A DNA stretch of 64,000 nt, taken from an uncultured Clostridia bacterium. Lineage in GTDB: Bacteria; Bacillota; Clostridia; TANB77; CAG-508. This document shows positions 25,664 through 35,228 of the stretch, in pieces. Location of the stretch: assembly GCA_934129895.1 (NCBI GenBank), contig CAKOWY010000008.1, positions 1-64,000 on the forward strand. Direction: 5' to 3'. Within the stretch, counting starts at the first letter, position 1. Every line of letters begins with the position of its first letter. The notes under the pieces are model-generated. The model did not search any database and was not told where the DNA came from. It saw only the letters and a program-made list of their open reading frames with translations. A program made the translations under genes and the position numbers.

Positions 25664-26611
25664 ATGATAGAATTTGAAAAGCCAAATATTGAATGTCTAG
25701 AGGTTGATAACAACAATAATTATGCAAAATTTGTATGTGAACCATTAGAAAGAGGATATGGTGTTACAATTGGAAATTCATTAAGACGTATATTATTATC
25801 ATCATTAACAGGTTGTGCTATTACTAGTGTTAAGATAGATGGTGTTTTACATGAATTTTCTAGCATACCAAATGTTGTAGAAGATGTACCAGAAATTATA
25901 GTCAATTTAAAAAATGTTAGACTAAAATTTGCTGAAAACGAAGAAAAAGTTATGAGAATTAACTTTAAAGGAGAGGGAGAAGTTACTGCAGGTGATATCA
26001 TTACTGATGGAACTGTAGAAATATTAAATCCAGACTTACATATAGCAACTGTATCTGAAGGTGGACAGTTGATTATGGAATTGACAGCAGATATGGGAAG
26101 AGGATATACCCCTTCTGAAAAGAATAAAAAACCAAACCAAGACATATCTGTGCTTCCAATAGATTCAATTTATACACCAGTAAAAAAAGTAAATTATCAA
26201 GTAAAAAACACTAGAGTAGGGCAAATGGTTGACTATGATAAATTAATTATAGAAGTTTGGACAGATGGTAGCTTAAAAGCAGATGAAGCTTTAAGTTTAG
26301 CTGCAAAAGTTATGACAGGTCATTTAGAATTATTTATAGATTTATCAGAAGCAACAAAAAATACACAAGTTATGATAGAAAAAGAAGAATCTAAAAAAGA
26401 AAAAGTATTAGAAACTTCAATAGAAGAATTAGAATTATCTGTACGTTCATTTAACTGTTTAAAGAGAGCAGGAATATCTACAGTTGAAGATTTAACAAAT
26501 AGATCTGAAGCAGATATGATGAAAGTTAGAAATTTAGGAAAGAAATCATTAGATGAAGTAATTGCAAAATTACATTCATTAGGATTAAATTTCAAACAAG
26601 AAGATGAATAA
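25664..26611 (+). CDS. rpoA: RNA polymerase alpha subunit
   Basis: A 315-aa subunit that nucleates RNA polymerase assembly and contacts upstream promoter DNA. The N-terminal domain has EPLERGYGVTIGNSLRRILLSSL (about residues 26-48), then an acidic linker near 242-256, and the C-terminal domain (SVRSFNCLKRAGISTVEDL...NLGKKSLDE) at about 258-310. AGGAGG precedes the ATG by five bases. Confidence 0.98.
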   Translation: MIEFEKPNIECLEVDNNNNYAKFVCEPLERGYGVTIGNSLRRILLSSLTGCAITSVKIDGVLHEFSSIPNVVEDVPEIIVNLKNVRLKFAENEEKVMRINFKGEGEVTAGDIITDGTVEILNPDLHIATVSEGGQLIMELTADMGRGYTPSEKNKKPNQDISVLPIDSIYTPVKKVNYQVKNTRVGQMVDYDKLIIEVWTDGSLKADEALSLAAKVMTGHLELFIDLSEATKNTQVMIEKEESKKEKVLETSIEELELSVRSFNCLKRAGISTVEDLTNRSEADMMKVRNLGKKSLDEVIAKLHSLGLNFKQEDE

Positions 26612-26637
26612 TATTATTATATAAAGAGGTGAAAGAA

Positions 26638-27147
26638 GTGGCTACAAATAGAAAATTAGGTAGAACAACTGATATAAGAAATGCTATGTTAAAAACTTTA
26701 ACAACAGATTTAATCTTAAAAGGTAAAGTTGAAACAACAGAAGCTAGAGCAAAAGAAGTAAAAGCTATAGCAGATAGCATAATAGCATTAGCAATAAAAG
26801 AAAAAGATAACTTTGAAACAGTTGATGCTAAAGTAGTAAAAGCTAAATTAGATGATAAAGGTAACAAAGTTACAGAATTAGTAAAAAGCAAAAATGGTAA
26901 TGAATATCTAAAAGTTGTAAAAGAAGAAACAACTGAAAAAAGACAAAAAGATATGCCATCAAGATTAAATGCTAGAAGAAAAATAATGACAAAATTAAAC
27001 AAAGTTGAAGGCGAAGATGTAATTGCAAAATTATTCAATGAAATCGCTCCAAAATACGAAGGTAGAGTTGGTGGATATACAAGAATAATAAAAGCTGGTC
27101 CTCGTAGAGGAGATGCTGCAGAAGTAGCTATATTACAATTAGTTTAA
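26638..27147 (+). CDS. rplQ: Ribosomal protein bL17 with central insertion
   Basis: The protein of 169 aa is about 45-55 residues longer than the common bL17. It begins GTG (ATNRKLGRTTDIRNAML), eight bases after AGAGGTG; the GTG three codons earlier overlaps the ribosome site. Family sequence resumes with RLNARRKIMTKL and ends in the usual GGYTRIIKAGPRRGDAAEVAILQLV. The extra segment lies at about residues 60-105 (EKDNFETVDAKVVKAKLDD and following) and is lysine- and glutamate-rich. It closes the ribosomal block. Confidence 0.95.
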   Translation: MATNRKLGRTTDIRNAMLKTLTTDLILKGKVETTEARAKEVKAIADSIIALAIKEKDNFETVDAKVVKAKLDDKGNKVTELVKSKNGNEYLKVVKEETTEKRQKDMPSRLNARRKIMTKLNKVEGEDVIAKLFNEIAPKYEGRVGGYTRIIKAGPRRGDAAEVAILQLV

Positions 27148-27165
27148 TTATAAAATTGAATACAT

Positions 27166-27263
27166 ATTATCAAGAGTGGAGTAGAGAACGGCTCGTTAAT
27201 CCCACAGCAACCTGCAATATGTAAGGTGCTAATACCGGCAAAGCAAAAGCTTTGAGTGATGAT
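27166..27263 (+). promoter_or_regulatory. S-box (SAM-I) riboswitch aptamer
   Basis: The sequence shows S-box landmarks in order: ATCAAGAG...GGAG near 27169, CAGCAACC at 27205-27212, GGTGCTAATACC at 27225-27236 and a closing GTGATGA near 27256, with ATCA/TGAT ends forming P1. It lies before metK and should shut the gene off when SAM is plentiful. Confidence 0.9.
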
Positions 27264-27270
27264 TTTTTAG

Positions 27271-27307
27271 AAAAAGACTCATAGCAAACGCTAAGAGTTC
27301 TTTTTTT
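27271..27307 (+). terminator. Riboswitch expression-platform terminator
   Basis: ACTC-A-TAGC pairs with GCTA-A-GAGT, flanked by A5 and T7 runs, directly after the S-box aptamer and before metK. Confidence 0.85.
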
Positions 27308-27355
27308 GACTTATTGCATCTCAAAGAGAAAGTAAAGTGAAAGGAAATAATAAAA

Positions 27356-28474
27356 ATGAATAAAAAATGGTATTTTACATCAGAAAGTGTAACAGAGGGA
27401 CATCCAGATAAATTATGTGATTATATTTCAGATACAATATTAGATGAAGCAATAAAACAAGATAAATATTCAAGAGTTGCAGTTGAGACATTTGCATCTG
27501 CAAATCAAATAACAATTGCAGGACAATTAACAACAAATGCGATACTAGATATAGAAAAAATAGTAAGAGCTAGAATAAAAGAAATAGGATATGATAGAGC
27601 TGATTTAGACATAGATTATAAAACATGTAAGATTGATATAAATATAACACAACAAAGTTCAGATATAGCGCAAGGTGTTGATGTTGGAGGAGCAGGAGAT
27701 CAAGGAATAATGTTTGGGTATGCTTCAGATGAAACAGAAGAATATATGCCTTTTGCAATTTCAATGGCACATAAATTGGCAAAAAGACTTACAGAAGTTC
27801 GTAAAAATGGAATAATACCATATCTTAGACCAGATGGAAAGACACAAGTAACAGTTGAATATGAAGATGGTATTGTAAAAAGGATAGATACAATACTTAT
27901 ATCAAATCAACATGAAGAATCAGCAGATATGGATACATTAAAAAAGGATATTATGGAAAAAGTAATAAAAGCAGTTATCCCAGAACAATATTTGGATGAA
28001 AATACTAAATATTTTATAAATCCAACAGGTAGATTTGTTATTGGTGGACCATTAGGTGATACAGGCTTAACAGGAAGAAAGATAATTGTAGATACTTATG
28101 GTGGATATGCACGTCATGGTGGAGGAGCTTTTTCTGGAAAAGATGCAACAAAAGTTGATAGAAGTGCTGCATATATGATGAGACATATTGCAAAAAATAT
28201 AGTTGCAAATGGATTTGCAAAAAAATGTGAATTACAAGTAGCTTATGCAATAGGTGTTGAACAACCAATGTCAATATTTGTAGATACATTTGGAACAAAT
28301 ACAATACCAGAAGAAAAGATAGAAGAAATAATAAAGAATAACTTTGATTTAACACCAAAGGGAATTATTGAATATCTTGGATTAAGAGAACCAATTTATA
28401 CAAAAACAACAAATTATGGGCATTTTGGAAAGCCAGAACTACCTTGGGAAAAAATCATAAAATTAGAAATTTAA
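27356..28474 (+). CDS. metK: S-adenosylmethionine synthetase
   Basis: Makes SAM from ATP and methionine in the cytosol. The 372-aa protein is slightly shorter than the common 385-400. It contains TSESVTEGHPDKLCDYISD, the GAGDQGIMFGYA loop (about residues 114-125), the GGPLGDTGLTGRKIIVDTYGG segment and a GGGAFSGKD loop. It is controlled by the S-box immediately upstream. Confidence 0.97.
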   Translation: MNKKWYFTSESVTEGHPDKLCDYISDTILDEAIKQDKYSRVAVETFASANQITIAGQLTTNAILDIEKIVRARIKEIGYDRADLDIDYKTCKIDINITQQSSDIAQGVDVGGAGDQGIMFGYASDETEEYMPFAISMAHKLAKRLTEVRKNGIIPYLRPDGKTQVTVEYEDGIVKRIDTILISNQHEESADMDTLKKDIMEKVIKAVIPEQYLDENTKYFINPTGRFVIGGPLGDTGLTGRKIIVDTYGGYARHGGGAFSGKDATKVDRSAAYMMRHIAKNIVANGFAKKCELQVAYAIGVEQPMSIFVDTFGTNTIPEEKIEEIIKNNFDLTPKGIIEYLGLREPIYTKTTNYGHFGKPELPWEKIIKLEI

Positions 28475-28475
28475 G

Positions 28476-28508
28476 AAAATGAGAAAGTTTTAAACTTTCT
28501 CATTTTTT
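28476..28508 (+). terminator. Terminator after metK
   Basis: A stem of about 13 bp (AAAATGAGAAAGT / ACTTTCTCATTTT) followed by T residues. Confidence 0.9.
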
Positions 28509-28581
28509 GAGTATATCTATTGAAACAAACATCTTTTTGTGATAAAATCACAATATTAAGAATGCGAAAAGAGGGCGGAAA

Positions 28582-30807
28582 TTGGAAGAAAGAGAAGGAA
28601 TATTAGCAGAAATAATATATCAAAATGAAGTAAATAGTTATACAGTTGGAGTATTTGAAACAGAAGAAGAACAATTTACTGTTGTTGGATATTTGCCTTT
28701 TATATGTAAAGGAGATTCATTAAAAATAATAGGTAAATTTATAGAACATAAAGATTATGGAGAACAATTTAAAATAGAAACATTTGAAAAGCTGATGCCT
28801 CAAACATTGTCAGCATTGGAGAAATATCTTGCAAATGGAAATATAAAAGGAGTTGGTCCTGCGACAGCAAGTAAAATAACAAAATTATTTGGAGAAGAAA
28901 CAATACATGTATTAAAGTATGAGCCAATAAAATTAGCACAAATAAAAGGAATAACCAAAGAAAAAGCAAAAGAAATATCAGAAAGTTTTATTGAAAATTG
29001 GGAAGTATGGCAAATTGTAGGATTTTTGGAGAAATTTGGATTAGGTGCAGAAAGTGCTAAAAAGGTATATGATTTATTAGGAATAAATGCAATATCAGAA
29101 ATAGAATCAGATCCATATATTTTAATAGATATTGCTAGAGGGGTAGAATTCTCGCAAATAGATAAAATGGCTATAGAGCTTGGAATAGAAAGAGAAAATC
29201 AAAAAAGAGTAAAAAGTGGAATAAAATATGCTTTAATAAAAATTACATATAATGGACATTGTTGTACATTAAAAGAAAATTTAATAGAATATGTAAAACA
29301 ATTATTGGGAGTATCGCAAGAAATAATTGAAGAAGGATTAATAAATTTAAAAGTAAATGAAGATATAGTTATTGAAAAAAGAGATGAAGAAGAGTGGGTA
29401 TACTTATATTCATTTTATAAAACAGAAAATGAAATTGCAGAAAGAATAATAAAATTAAAAAATACTAAAAATGTAAAAAAAGTAAGTAACATAGAAAAAG
29501 AATTAAAAAAAGTAGAAGAAAAAACAGATATGATTTTATCTGAAAAGCAAAAAGAAGCAATAAAAACTATTAATGATAATAATGTAACAATTATTACAGG
29601 TGGTCCAGGAACTGGAAAAACGACAATAATAAAAAGTATAATAGAAATATATAAAACAAAGAAATATAAGATTGTATTATGTGCTCCTACAGGAAGAGCA
29701 GCAAAAAGAATGACAGAAACAACAGGGGAAGAAGCTCAAACATTACATAGATTATTAGAAATAGGAAAAATGGATGATGATGTATTTTATAAAAAAGACA
29801 AAGATTTTGAAGGAGCACCAATAGATGCAGATATAATAATAGTTGATGAGATGTCAATGGTTGATATGTTTGTAATGAGTTATTTATTAGATTGTATATA
29901 TTTAGGAACAAAATTAATTCTTGTAGGAGATACAGACCAACTTCCATCAGTAGGTCCAGGAAGTGTTTTAAAAGATATGATATCATCTGAAAAAATTTCA
30001 ACAGTGCATTTAGACAAAATATTTAGACAGGCTGCAAGAAGTAAAATAATAGTGAATGCACATAGAGTAAATAATGGTCAAAAATTTATTCAAAAAGATG
30101 ATGCCGAGTTATCAGAAAATGCAAAAGAAGATTTCTTCTTTATTAAAGAAAATAACCAAGAAAAAATATTAGAACAAGTACTATCATTATGTAATGGAAG
30201 ATTAAAAAAATTTGGAGATTATGATTTTTTTGAGAATATTCAGGTATTAACACCAACCAAAAAAGGAATGTTAGGAACAAAAGAATTAAATAAATCTTTA
30301 CAACAAGAATTAAATCCTCCTAGAGAAGGAGAACCTGAAAAAGTAAGTATTGGTGTAGTATTTAGAATTGGTGACAGAATAATGCAAACAAAAAATAATT
30401 ATGATATGTATTGGGAAAGAAGAGAAGGAGATTCTATTGAAACAGGAAATGGTGTATTTAATGGTGAAATTGGAACAATAACTAATATAAATGAAAAAGA
30501 AAAAAATATAAGAATAAAATTTGATGATAATAAAGTATGTTGGTATGAATTTAATGATTTGGAACAAATAGATCATAGTTATTGTATAACAATTCATAAA
30601 GCTCAAGGAAGCGAATTTGATGTTGTTATAATGATTGTACCACAGGCGGCACCAATGTTATTAACAAGAAATTTATTATATACAGGTATAACAAGAGCAA
30701 AAAAATTGTTAATAGTAATTGGAAATGAAAGAGTTGTTGAATATATGATAAAAAATGTAGATAGTAAAAAAAGAAATACAGGATTAGAATACAAATTAAA
30801 AAAATAA
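28582..30807 (+). CDS. recD2: RecD2-type ATP-dependent 5'-3' DNA helicase
   Basis: The 741-aa protein is a RecD2 helicase, which unwinds DNA 5'-3' without RecBC. An N-terminal OB-like region and helix-hairpin-helix motifs (GVGPATASKI at about 94, then LAQIKGITKEKAKEI) precede the helicase core: Walker A GGPGTGKTT (about 340), DEMSMVD (about 424), GDTDQLPSVGPGSVL (about 453), and the motif VI region QGSEFD...YTGITRAKKLL near the end. It begins with TTG after a GAGGGCGG site; no ATG lies close. It is followed by a bidirectional terminator. Confidence 0.94.
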   Translation: MEEREGILAEIIYQNEVNSYTVGVFETEEEQFTVVGYLPFICKGDSLKIIGKFIEHKDYGEQFKIETFEKLMPQTLSALEKYLANGNIKGVGPATASKITKLFGEETIHVLKYEPIKLAQIKGITKEKAKEISESFIENWEVWQIVGFLEKFGLGAESAKKVYDLLGINAISEIESDPYILIDIARGVEFSQIDKMAIELGIERENQKRVKSGIKYALIKITYNGHCCTLKENLIEYVKQLLGVSQEIIEEGLINLKVNEDIVIEKRDEEEWVYLYSFYKTENEIAERIIKLKNTKNVKKVSNIEKELKKVEEKTDMILSEKQKEAIKTINDNNVTIITGGPGTGKTTIIKSIIEIYKTKKYKIVLCAPTGRAAKRMTETTGEEAQTLHRLLEIGKMDDDVFYKKDKDFEGAPIDADIIIVDEMSMVDMFVMSYLLDCIYLGTKLILVGDTDQLPSVGPGSVLKDMISSEKISTVHLDKIFRQAARSKIIVNAHRVNNGQKFIQKDDAELSENAKEDFFFIKENNQEKILEQVLSLCNGRLKKFGDYDFFENIQVLTPTKKGMLGTKELNKSLQQELNPPREGEPEKVSIGVVFRIGDRIMQTKNNYDMYWERREGDSIETGNGVFNGEIGTITNINEKEKNIRIKFDDNKVCWYEFNDLEQIDHSYCITIHKAQGSEFDVVIMIVPQAAPMLLTRNLLYTGITRAKKLLIVIGNERVVEYMIKNVDSKKRNTGLEYKLKK

Positions 30808-30864
30808 AATAATCAATAAGAACTTCTGTACAATTTTTGTATAGAAGTTCTTATTGATTATTTT
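30806..30864. terminator. Bidirectional terminator between recD2 and ytxC
   Basis: An almost perfect stem of more than 20 bp (core AATCAATAAGAACTTCT) with A and T runs on both sides. Confidence 0.92.
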
Positions 30865-31730
30865 TTATTATTATATAATGAAGAACTGAATCTTTTATAT
30901 AAATTACAAATGTTACACTCATTACAAATTTCAACACGATTTTCAAAAATTAATTTTAAAGTATTTATAAACTCATAACAGTTTATATTTTTAACAGAAA
31001 GGTGAATAAAAATCTTTTTGGGAATATAATTTATAAGAGTATTTAAGATATAATCATTATCTGAAAACGTAATATCTGAAAAATATTTTGGCTTTGCTAT
31101 GTTTTTATCTATTTTTACTATATTTAAAGAATTATCTAAAATTAAAGTTTCGTGATCAAGAAAAACAAGGTGTAATTTATCTACAAGTGGAGTTTGAGAC
31201 TTTAAATATGATTTTAGCAAAGAGATAAACTCTAAATATTCTTTTTCAATTATATATTCATTTACTGAAAAATCAATTAATTTACTAAGTAAAATTTTAT
31301 AATCACTTAATCTGAAGTTTATAAAGCCAGTTAGAATAATAGAATGATTTTGAGAAATATAGTCATAAAAAATGTCGAATAAAATCATTTGTCTATTTAT
31401 AATTGAAAATTCATTATCATCATAAATATTTTCTTGACAAATTGAAAAGATTTTATCAAATTCATAATTCTCAAAATAAAAATAATCTGATAATAAAATG
31501 TGTTTTATTATATCTTCTTCATAGCAATCAATTACCAAATAACTAAGTATTGTTGCTAATTTTGTATAAAATAATTCAGTATCAATTCCTTTATAATGTA
31601 TAATTATATTTTTATAATGTTTGAATTCATTAGTAGAATAAAAAATATTTAACATATTAAAATCTTTAAATTCATTTTGTAAATATTTTATAATTTCTTC
31701 GTTATTAGTTTTTATACATAATGAACTCAT
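30858..31730 (-). CDS. ytxC: YtxC-like sporulation protein
   Basis: A 290-aa protein resembling YtxC, a family restricted to sporeformers whose exact role is unknown. The signature region GFINFRLSDYKILLSKLIDFSVNEYIIEKEYLEFISLLK (written in parts: FRLSDY at about 178, DFSVNEYIIEKEY at about 193) is clear. The C-terminus has a CNECNIC cluster, which may bind metal. The start follows GAAAGGA. It is convergent with recD2. Confidence 0.8.
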   Translation of the reverse strand: MSSLCIKTNNEEIIKYLQNEFKDFNMLNIFYSTNEFKHYKNIIIHYKGIDTELFYTKLATILSYLVIDCYEEDIIKHILLSDYFYFENYEFDKIFSICQENIYDDNEFSIINRQMILFDIFYDYISQNHSIILTGFINFRLSDYKILLSKLIDFSVNEYIIEKEYLEFISLLKSYLKSQTPLVDKLHLVFLDHETLILDNSLNIVKIDKNIAKPKYFSDITFSDNDYILNTLINYIPKKIFIHLSVKNINCYEFINTLKLIFENRVEICNECNICNLYKRFSSSLYNNKK

Positions 31731-31838
31731 TTTATAATCCTTTCGAAAATTGTATTTTGTATAGTATTTGCAAAAAAATGAAATTTATACAAATGATAAG
31801 ATATAATATTCTATTAACTAAAAAATGTACCTTTAATA

Positions 31839-31870
31839 AAAAAATATATAGCTTGTGCTATATATTTTTT
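31839..31870 (-). terminator. Terminator of the GH57 gene
   Basis: AAAAAATATATAGC / GCTATATATTTTTT, 14 bp with a 4-base loop and a T run on the minus strand. It overlaps the end of the GH57 gene. Confidence 0.8.
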
Positions 31871-33458
31871 ATAGTTTTGTATAAATATGATAATCTATAT
31901 CAGGGAATAAACAATCTTTTACTTTAATATCTCTTAAAAATTTCTTATCAATATTATTTTCTTTAATTTGATTATATAATTTTGTAAATCTGCCGATATG
32001 ATCTTTAATTCGTCTTTTGGCATAATCAACCATTGTTCCATTTGTAATGATAAATAACCAGTCACTACTTTGAGCAAGTAATAATTCACGTGCAGCTTGA
32101 TTTAATGCGTCTTTTAAAATACCGGTAGCATTAGGATATGAAGTTGCAAGTTCTACCATTCGATTGCCAGCTTTATGAAGATGTCTGTGGGCATAATCAT
32201 TTGTTGGATTTAGCCAAACACCACTATATCCGTTGGCACCCCAACTAGAACGACAAGGTGAACATACTTGTATATTTGGGAACTTATCAATATATTCAGA
32301 TGGTGTGATTAATTCAAAGTTACATTCATCATAATAAATCTTTTTAAATAAAATATATAGCCAGTATGGACCTTCATACCACCAATGTCCGTATAATTCT
32401 GCATCATAAGGGCATAAAACAATAGGTGGAACATTCATATATTTTGAAGCATTTTCGATTTGTTCTGTACGAGAATTTAAAAAATGTCCAGCTTGTCTTT
32501 CTGCTGAATCTTTTGCCCATTGTACATCATATACATCTTTATTTTCTGTTTTTCCAGTGATTCTATAATAACGTATTCCAGTATGAACTCTTACACCATT
32601 ATGAGCAATATAAGGTTTTATATAATCATAATCTGCATCATATCCGATATCTCTGTAAAATTCTCTATAATTAAAATCGCCAGGGTATCCATCAATTGAA
32701 CTCCATACTTGTTGTGAAGAAGTAATATCTCTTCCAAAACAAGTTAAACCACCAGGTGACGTAATTGGGGCATATGTACCATATATAGGAGTTGGATCTG
32801 CATATAATATTCCATGAGATTCAACTATAGCATATTCTATACCAAATTCTCTTAAATATTTATCAGCTTCAGGAACATATCCACATTCAGGAAGCCATAT
32901 TCCACGAGGCTTTTTACCAAAATATTTTTCATAAGTCTGTACACCAACTGCTATTTGAGCTCTTACAGTTTCTTCTGTAACATATAGTATTGGGAAATAT
33001 CCATGAGTAGCGCCACAAGTTATAATTTCTAATACACCAATATCTTGGAAAAATTTGAATTTTTCAATTAAATTACATTTACATTCATCTCTAAAAAAAT
33101 GTAAATCACTAGAATATCTATCATAATAATAATGAGATAATCTATTAATTCTTTCATCATTTTTTGTTCTTGTAATTTCTTTTTCAGACAATTCAATTAA
33201 ATTTTCCAAATATTTAATGTATTTTTTTTGTAAAAGTTTATTATCTAACATAGAAAGAAGAGGAGGAGTCATTGACATTGTTATTCTAAATTTAACTCCT
33301 TCATCAACTAATTTTTGAAAATTGTGTAATAATGGTATGTATGTTTCTGAAATAGCCTCGTATAGCCATGACTCTTCTAAGTAATCATCACTTTCTGGAT
33401 GATGTATAAATGGTAGATGAGCATGTAATACAAAACTTACGTATCCTTTTTTTTGCAT
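31869..33458 (-). CDS. GH57 glycoside hydrolase, branching-enzyme type
   Basis: A 529-aa family 57 enzyme, probably a 1,4-alpha-glucan branching enzyme, acting on intracellular glycogen-like polymer. Visible motifs: HAHLPF near residue 11, the nucleophile Glu in WLPECGY (about 188) and the acid/base Asp region in PYDAELYGHWWYEGP (about 347). The C-terminus carries the DUF1957-type helical domain (SDWLFIITNGTMVDYAKRRIKDH). The ATG at 33458 lies six bases after AAGGAG, five codons inside the longest frame. The DUF4912 gene lies directly upstream on the same strand, a pairing seen in Clostridia. Confidence 0.9.
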   Translation of the reverse strand: MQKKGYVSFVLHAHLPFIHHPESDDYLEESWLYEAISETYIPLLHNFQKLVDEGVKFRITMSMTPPLLSMLDNKLLQKKYIKYLENLIELSEKEITRTKNDERINRLSHYYYDRYSSDLHFFRDECKCNLIEKFKFFQDIGVLEIITCGATHGYFPILYVTEETVRAQIAVGVQTYEKYFGKKPRGIWLPECGYVPEADKYLREFGIEYAIVESHGILYADPTPIYGTYAPITSPGGLTCFGRDITSSQQVWSSIDGYPGDFNYREFYRDIGYDADYDYIKPYIAHNGVRVHTGIRYYRITGKTENKDVYDVQWAKDSAERQAGHFLNSRTEQIENASKYMNVPPIVLCPYDAELYGHWWYEGPYWLYILFKKIYYDECNFELITPSEYIDKFPNIQVCSPCRSSWGANGYSGVWLNPTNDYAHRHLHKAGNRMVELATSYPNATGILKDALNQAARELLLAQSSDWLFIITNGTMVDYAKRRIKDHIGRFTKLYNQIKENNIDKKFLRDIKVKDCLFPDIDYHIYTKL

Positions 33459-33488
33459 ATTGTACTCCTTCATAAATATTCATTACAT

Positions 33489-33519
33489 AAGTCGTAGGTG
33501 ATATATTATCCTACGACTT
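33489..33519. other. Intergenic hairpin between DUF4912 and GH57 genes
   Basis: A 10-bp stem AAGTCGTAGG / CCTACGACTT. No T run follows on the minus strand, so it is more likely an mRNA stability or processing element than a terminator. Confidence 0.5.
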
Positions 33520-33532
33520 AAAAATAGTTTGT

Positions 33533-34366
33533 TTAGCTATGTGGCATAGTTTTTGATGATGTGCTTCCAGAAGTTGGATTTTTTAACATTTCTAAGAATG
33601 TTAAATCATCATTCTTGTATATTGCAGTATATAATCCTTCTAAAATTTCATTACTTACATAAGGAATTTCAGAATTTTTTGCTCTTGGAAGATTTTTTAT
33701 TATGTCATATAAAGATATATTTTTTTCTTGATTTGTTTTTACATTTCTATATTTAATTGTATTATTTTCATTTGTATTAAATAAAATATGATCATTTGGT
33801 AATTCAATTTTATTTGAAGAAGAAACAAATACGTAGTCACTATGATTTTTTTCTTCAAATTCTTTATATGAGTTTGTATCATAATAATTTGGACGTCTAC
33901 CAAGTTCTACTCTATAATTGCAATGACTATCATTTACATGTAAGTACCAACTATTTGCAAAATCATTAATTTCGATTTCAAAGCTGTAATTCATAGTATC
34001 ATTGTGAATTATTAGAACAGGATGTGTTACATTAAAAAAGTTCTCTCCATATTGTTTAATATAATTTTCTCTATCATTATCATTAATATCCCAATATACA
34101 AATAAAGTATTTGGAGTTTGATATAAGATTTTTACAATAGTTTCATTATATCTAAAAGGTAAATCATAATATTCTAAAATGCTTATAGCATGGTCATTTC
34201 TAACTTTTTCTATAACTGGTTGTTTTTTGTCTTGTTTATAACCATTAGTTGATTTTAATGTTTTAAATTTATTTAATAGACTTTTTGTTTTTTTAGCTTT
34301 TTTCCTTTTTAATGGTCCAGAAACTTTAATGTTATTAAATTTTATATTTTTGATTTTTGTTGTCAT
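33533..34366 (-). CDS. DUF4912 domain protein
   Basis: A 277-aa protein. A very basic start (residues 1-55, KRKKAKKTK) precedes the DUF4912 domain, recognisable by YDLPFRYNETIVKILYQ and LFVYWDIND (about residues 75-105) and RVELGRRP near 162. The function is not known; the domain looks carbohydrate-binding-like and the gene precedes a glucan enzyme, so a role in polymer handling is a guess. The ATG at 34366 follows GGAGG. Confidence 0.75.
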   Translation of the reverse strand: MTTKIKNIKFNNIKVSGPLKRKKAKKTKSLLNKFKTLKSTNGYKQDKKQPVIEKVRNDHAISILEYYDLPFRYNETIVKILYQTPNTLFVYWDINDNDRENYIKQYGENFFNVTHPVLIIHNDTMNYSFEIEINDFANSWYLHVNDSHCNYRVELGRRPNYYDTNSYKEFEEKNHSDYVFVSSSNKIELPNDHILFNTNENNTIKYRNVKTNQEKNISLYDIIKNLPRAKNSEIPYVSNEILEGLYTAIYKNDDLTFLEMLKNPTSGSTSSKTMPHS

Positions 34367-34404
34367 TTGTTTTCCTCCATTTATTAATCTCATAATTTAT
34401 ATCT

Positions 34405-34433
34405 ATAATATACTAAAAACAAAATAAATTCAA
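34405..34433 (-). promoter_or_regulatory. Promoter of the DUF4912-GH57 unit
   Basis: On the minus strand: TTGAAT (34433-34428), 17 bp, TATTAT (34410-34405). Confidence 0.65.
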
Positions 34434-34483
34434 GGATATTATAAAAAAAAGTAAAAAAATATGAAAAAAATGGGAAAGTAGAC

Positions 34484-34512
34484 TTGACAAAAGGGATATT
34501 ATAGTATATAAT
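34484..34512 (+). promoter_or_regulatory. Promoter of the infC operon
   Basis: TTGACA, exactly 17 bp, TATAAT: a consensus vegetative promoter. It yields a leader of about 165 nt before infC. Confidence 0.88.
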
Positions 34513-34608
34513 AGTAACGTTACAAGAAGAAGTTACACTTCTCACCTTATCTTTTGGAAAAAGGTTAGAATTTAATAAGTATATTTATATATATTTATAT
34601 TATGGTGT

Positions 34609-34641
34609 AATTGGCTTTGTAACAAAAGTCAATTTTTTTAT
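34609..34641 (+). terminator. Leader terminator (attenuator) before infC
   Basis: AATTGGCTTT pairs with AAAGTCAATT (one G-U) around GTAACA, followed by T residues. It sits in the infC leader, where L20- or stress-controlled attenuation is known for other Firmicutes; the mechanism here is inferred. Confidence 0.7.
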
Positions 34642-34683
34642 TTTGTAAAAATAATAAATTGAAATGTCTAGGAGGTGTTTTAT

Positions 34684-35190
34684 ATAAAACAAGAATTACC
34701 AATAAATGGGCAAATTAAGGCAAAGGAAGTTCAAGTAATAGGAGACAATGGAGAAAAACTTGGAATGTTACCAATCTCAAGAGCATTAGAAATAGCAGAA
34801 GAAAAGAAAATGGATTTAGTATTAGTTTCTCCAAATGCACAAGTTCCTGTATGTAAAATAATGAATTATGGCAAATATAAATTCGAACAAGCCAAAAAAG
34901 AAAAAGAAGCTAAGAAAAAGCAAAAAGTATTAGAAACAAAGGAATTAAGAATAACTCCAAATATTGAAGAACATGACTTTGGATTTAAATCAAAAAATGC
35001 AAGAAAATTTATTGAAGATGGAAATAAAGTAAAAATTACTGTTAGATTTAGAGGAAGAGAACTAAATAATGTAAAATTAGGTGAAGATGTATTAAATCAA
35101 TTTATAACAGAATTAGAAGATGTAGCAGTAGTTGAAAAAAAACCTAAATTAGAAGGTAAAAATATGTTTATTATACTTGCTAAAAAATAG
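34684..35190 (+). CDS. infC: Translation initiation factor IF-3, apparent AUA start
   Basis: IF-3 binds 30S subunits and checks the initiation codon. The product is 168 aa: INGQIKAKEVQVIGDNGEKLGML at the start, the lysine-rich linker and the C-terminal domain (KVKITVRFRGRELNN). There is no ATG. The strong AGGAGG at 34670-34675 lies eight bases before ATA at 34684; the only GTG in frame (34675) overlaps the ribosome site. A non-standard start fits the known autoregulation of infC, where IF-3 rejects its own AUU-type start codon. It is co-transcribed with rpmI and rplT. Confidence 0.95.
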   Translation: MKQELPINGQIKAKEVQVIGDNGEKLGMLPISRALEIAEEKKMDLVLVSPNAQVPVCKIMNYGKYKFEQAKKEKEAKKKQKVLETKELRITPNIEEHDFGFKSKNARKFIEDGNKVKITVRFRGRELNNVKLGEDVLNQFITELEDVAVVEKKPKLEGKNMFIILAKK

Positions 35191-35228
35191 CTTATAATAT
35201 AAAAAAACAATTGAAAGGAGCAAATACA

